A stretch of 10,000 bases of DNA. It comes from Theodoxus fluviatilis. Taxonomy: Eukaryota; Mollusca; Gastropoda; Cycloneritida; Neritidae. The translations under genes and the position numbers were made by a program. Under the pieces are notes generated by a model, which ran no database searches, was not told the origin of the DNA, and saw only the letters and a list, made by a program, of their open reading frames with translations. Shown here piece after piece: positions 7,133 to 10,000 of the stretch. Positions within the stretch are counted from its first letter, which is position 1. Every line of letters starts with the position of its first letter. The stretch lies in contig JAWQFJ010006184.1 of the NCBI GenBank assembly GCA_034096865.1, positions 2,501 through 12,500 of the forward strand, in the 5' to 3' direction.

Positions 7133-7167
7133 CTCTCTGTCTTTCTCTTTCTGTCTCTCTCTCTTTC

Positions 7168-7201
<34 letters not shown>

Positions 7202-7278
7202 CCTCTCCCTCCCCTCTCTCCCTCCCTCTCTCCACCTCCCCCTATCTCCCTCCCCCTCGCTCTCCCTCTTATATCTCT

Positions 7279-7344
<66 letters not shown>
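6961..7344. repeat. ~384-bp CT tract, right arm
   Basis: Pyrimidine-rich mirror of the left GA tract, with GTCT and TTTC interruptions. Read with the 287-codon ORF it is a very long polypyrimidine run ending in CACACACTCTCAG at 7356, which has the form of a splice acceptor. Its Ser-Leu translations are low-complexity shadows. Confidence 0.95.
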
Positions 7345-7350
<6 letters not shown>

Positions 7351-7433
7351 TCTCAGAGGGCGCTGCTGTGCCAAGTGGAGAAGCCACGCTCACGACTGCT
7401 CTGTAACATTTTGAGAAAACACAGTACAACGCT

Positions 7434-8297
7434 ATGCCAGTCGCCGGATTACCAGCTGCTGTGGAGGCTGTGTTATCGTCCCTGCTCACGACCGAGATAT
7501 TGTCATCTTGGAAAGTCGTTGGAGAAGAGGGAAACAGCATCGTCGTCCTGCGGTTCAGGCAAGCCGGCAGTCAGCCATTTCTCTCGAACAACATCAAGCG
7601 AGAAGTGTGGCGACGGAAAACACCATCTCAACAGCGACGAGACCAGCGACGGGCAGAAAGTCACAGAGCCATGGGTGAGAGAAAGTTTTATCGAAACACT
7701 GCATCCGTCAATATTGATAATGAACATGCCGTCAATTTTGCTGTTCACCATGACGTAGCAAGGGTTCCACATGCTGCTGCAGCATTGAGTCAGACACTAG
7801 AAACGCCCTTGACCTTTGACCTACCTAGCCGGCAAGATGACTTTGTCACAGATAGCACTGAAAGCGAAGCCTGCGAGACAGCTGCAGCTAAACCCCTTGG
7901 CGAAATCGAAACCAACACCACTATTACAGACGTGATAACCCCACTTTCACCCAAGCGGGGACTTACAATTGAAGACTGCAAGGAGATTGTCCGGCGGGTG
8001 ATGGGACGAGTGGGAGATGAAGTACATGATTGCCAGCACAGCTTAGGCCTACAAGACGTGCGAGACGAGGTTGCCATCGCTGCTGCTCCTCGACCTGGCC
8101 AGGACGCGAACATGGATCATCAGACACTACATGGGTCGTCGTCCGTGCCATCGGGAGCTCTTGGTTTTCCAGTCTCATCTCATGCCCCTGCTCCACCTGC
8201 TGATGACCCCGACATCGTCCCGATTCCTGACCGCATGCGACCGACATCGAGACGGCGTGCAAGGAAGGATGACGACACAGACCAACCTCGTGAGTGA
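7434..8297 (+). CDS. Uncharacterised 287-aa protein, right-arm copy
   Basis: The start at 7434 is chosen because an in-frame TAA lies 30 nt upstream (7404) and no other ATG intervenes. The protein is identical to the left copy at 3731-4594: Trp26 and a beta-like IVVLRFRQ, a basic RRKTPSQQRRDQRRAESHR block (60-78), a disordered Ser/Pro/Ala-rich middle and tail, and basic SRRRARK near the C-terminus, consistent with a nuclear or nucleic-acid-binding protein, though no known domain is seen. A splice-donor-like GTGAGT overlaps the last codons (8290-8295), so the true product may continue in another exon. Upstream, CTCTCAG at 7356 could be an acceptor, making 7357-7433 5' UTR. The poly(A) signal at 8493 fits the same transcript. 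Alternatives are a mobile-element ORF1-like protein or a captured host exon. Confidence 0.6.
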   Translation: MPVAGLPAAVEAVLSSLLTTEILSSWKVVGEEGNSIVVLRFRQAGSQPFLSNNIKREVWRRKTPSQQRRDQRRAESHRAMGERKFYRNTASVNIDNEHAVNFAVHHDVARVPHAAAALSQTLETPLTFDLPSRQDDFVTDSTESEACETAAAKPLGEIETNTTITDVITPLSPKRGLTIEDCKEIVRRVMGRVGDEVHDCQHSLGLQDVRDEVAIAAAPRPGQDANMDHQTLHGSSSVPSGALGFPVSSHAPAPPADDPDIVPIPDRMRPTSRRRARKDDDTDQPRE

Positions 8298-8492
8298 AGT
8301 GTGCATGCAGCAGCCAAGCAACAGACAGCACGAACTGCACGAACTGCCCGAACGTTGTGCCACAGACGGTGTTGAGTGTTCGTGCATTGCAAACTTTCCA
8401 CAACTGGTCTCCAGTTTTGTTGACACACGTGCATTTTAGTTACTGTTTCGCGTCACTTTGTTATTCATCGTAATGGACCGGCAGATCTGCAC

Positions 8493-8498
8493 AATAAA
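8493..8498 (+). promoter_or_regulatory. Poly(A) signal AATAAA, right arm
   Basis: Located 196 nt after the stop of the plus-strand 287-codon ORF, within GCACAATAAAAAAATTTCG, and followed by a T/G-rich GTTCGTTCGTTC stretch as downstream elements often are. Confidence 0.5.
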
Positions 8499-8525
8499 AA
8501 AATTTCGTTCGTTCGTTCTCACAAA

Positions 8526-8569
8526 CTCTCTCTCTCTTTCTCTCTCTCTATCTCTCTCTGTCTCTCTCT

Positions 8570-8571
<2 letters not shown>
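8526..8571. repeat. (CT)n microsatellite, right copy
   Basis: Mirror of the GA run at 3457-3502, identical in length. Confidence 0.9.

Positions 8572-8642
<71 letters not shown>
8572..8642. repeat. (TA)n microsatellite, right copy
   Basis: Mirror of 3386-3456, with no length difference. It abuts CTAGCCGC at 8643, the reverse complement of the block B terminus. Confidence 0.95.
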
Positions 8643-8643
<1 letters not shown>

Positions 8644-8661
8644 TAGCCGCTTCGCGCCTAG
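8643..8661 (-). mobile_element. Terminal hairpin with CTAG, right-arm copy
   Basis: Reverse complement of 3367-3385. CTAG here borders the TA tract on the left, so the array on this arm runs in the opposite orientation. Confidence 0.4.
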
Positions 8662-10000
8662 GCACTGTGCAAAACGCCAAAGCCACATACAAAGCCAAAT
8701 TCTTCAGCCGCCATCTTCTTTTTCTCATTACATTATAACCCCCCAAAAATTGTTCACAGATCTTCATCATTTGACTTTACCTACCCACACACCAAATTTC
8801 GGTCAAATCTTTGAGTTTTCGGCGGCTATCTTGTTTGTGCTCACTTCCGGTTACCATGGCAACACCATTTTTTAATCCCACCATGACCTGACCCCGGCCC
8901 ACACCTAACCCCATACCAAGTTTGAAGTTGATGGGAACTCCTGGGCCTCAGGCGGCTTCGCTGCCTTCGACACAGTAACCCAAATTCTTCAGCCAGCATT
9001 TTGTTTTTCTCATTACGTAACCATGACAACCAAAAACGTTTTTAACAGATCTTCATCAATCGACTTTACCTACCCACACACCAAATTTCGGTCAAATCGA
9101 AGCACTTTGAGTTTTTGGCGGCCATCTTGTTTGTGCCCACTTCCGGTTTCCCTGGCAACACCATTTTTTAATCCCACCATGACCTGACCCCGGCCCACAC
9201 CTAACCCCATAGCAAGTTTTAAGTCGATGGGAACTCCTGTGTCTCAGGCGGCTTCGCCGCCTTCGACACAGTCGTCCAAATTCTTCAGACGCCATTTTAA
9301 TTTTCTCGTGACGTAACCATGATAACAAAAAAATATGTTCACAGATCTTCATCATCTGACCTTACCTACCCACACTCCAAATTTCGGTCAAATCGGAGCA
9401 CTTTGAGTTTTCGGCGGCATCTTGTTTGTGCCCACTTCCGGTTTCCCTGGGAATACCATTTTTTAACCCCACCATGACCTGACCCCGGCCAACACCTAAC
9501 CCCACACCAAGTTTCACCTACCCACACACCAAATTTCGATCAAATCGGAGCACTTTGAGTTTTCAGCGGCCATCTTGTTTGTGCCCACTTCCGGTTACCA
9601 TGGTGACACCATTTCTTTTACCCCACCATGGCCTGACCCCGAGGCACACCTAACCCCATACCAAGTTTTAAGTCGATGGGATCTCCTGTGTCTCAGGCGG
9701 CTTCGCCGCCTTCGACACAGTCGTCCAAGTTATTCAGCCGCCATCTTCTTTTTCTCGTGACGTAACCATGGTAACCAAACAATTTGTTCACAGATCTTCA
9801 TCATTTGACTGTACCTAACGACACACCATATTTCGGTCAAATCGGAGCAATTTGAGTTTTGGGCGGCCATCTTGTTTGTGTCCACTTCCGGCTACCATGG
9901 CAACTCCATTTTTTCAACCCCACCATGACCTGACCCCGGCGCACACCTAACCCAATACCAAGTTTCATCTACCCACACACCAAATTTCGGTCAAATCGGA
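8643..10000 (-). repeat. Tandem array block B, inverted copy, cut by window end
   Basis: Units run on the minus strand with anchors (CACTTCCGGTTACC or variants) near 8850, 9144, 9440, 9595 and 9890, which mirror the long/short unit order of the left arm. The unit beginning at about 9816 carries many private changes relative to the left arm (for example CCTAACGACAC for CCTACCCACAC, and GGCTACC for GGTTACC). The array is open at the window end. Confidence 0.9.

Larger units (their letters stand above)
6037..10000 (-). repeat. Right arm of giant inverted repeat (cut by window end)
   Basis: Reverse complement of 2028-5984, still matching at base 10000, so the palindrome continues outside the window or ends just beyond it. 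The innermost 3.78 kb is nearly identical to the left arm; the outermost ~185 bp carries about 14 substitutions. An 11-bp segment (6391-6401) has no left-arm counterpart. Confidence 0.95.

Overview
The window looks like nuclear DNA of an animal, most likely a marine invertebrate and possibly a mollusc. The signs are long dinucleotide microsatellites, a tandem array with animal promoter-type motifs, AATAAA signals and sparse coding. The taxon is an inference; no sequence here fixes it. There are no bacterial operons, rRNA, tRNA or CRISPR.

The dominant structure is a giant inverted repeat. The left arm (2028-5984) and right arm (6037-10000) are reverse complements around a 52-bp spacer centred near 6011. 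The right end is cut by the window. Outside microsatellites, the arms between about 2213 and 9815 differ by only about ten substitutions and one 11-bp indel. Beyond that line, similarity drops abruptly to roughly 92-93%.

Layout from left to right: 1-187 is an unrecognised flank with a 20-bp palindrome. 188-3385 is an array of about 297-bp (long) and 153-bp (short) units, in two blocks. Each block ends in a GC-rich hairpin finishing in CTAG and followed by a microsatellite, an arrangement reminiscent of Helitron/Helentron-derived elements. 3386-3502 is (TA)n then (GA)n. 3530-4594 is a minus-strand transcription-unit candidate, with a poly(A) signal and a 287-codon ORF. 4682-5071 is a GA tract. 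5147-5305 is a 52-codon Cys-rich ORF (minus strand). 5306-5984 is AT-rich DNA without a recognised gene. From 6037 everything is mirrored: AT-rich DNA, 52-codon ORF (+), CT tract, 287-codon ORF (+), AATAAA, CT and TA microsatellites, then the array in reverse orientation to the window end.

The two 287-codon ORFs therefore form divergent twins running outward from the palindrome centre, each stopping just before the repeat array. Whether they are cellular genes, parts of a mobile element or cargo between repeats cannot be settled from sequence alone. The array is the other notable part. Each long unit holds RFX-, ETS-, YY1- and CRE-like motifs at fixed positions, some duplicated within the unit.
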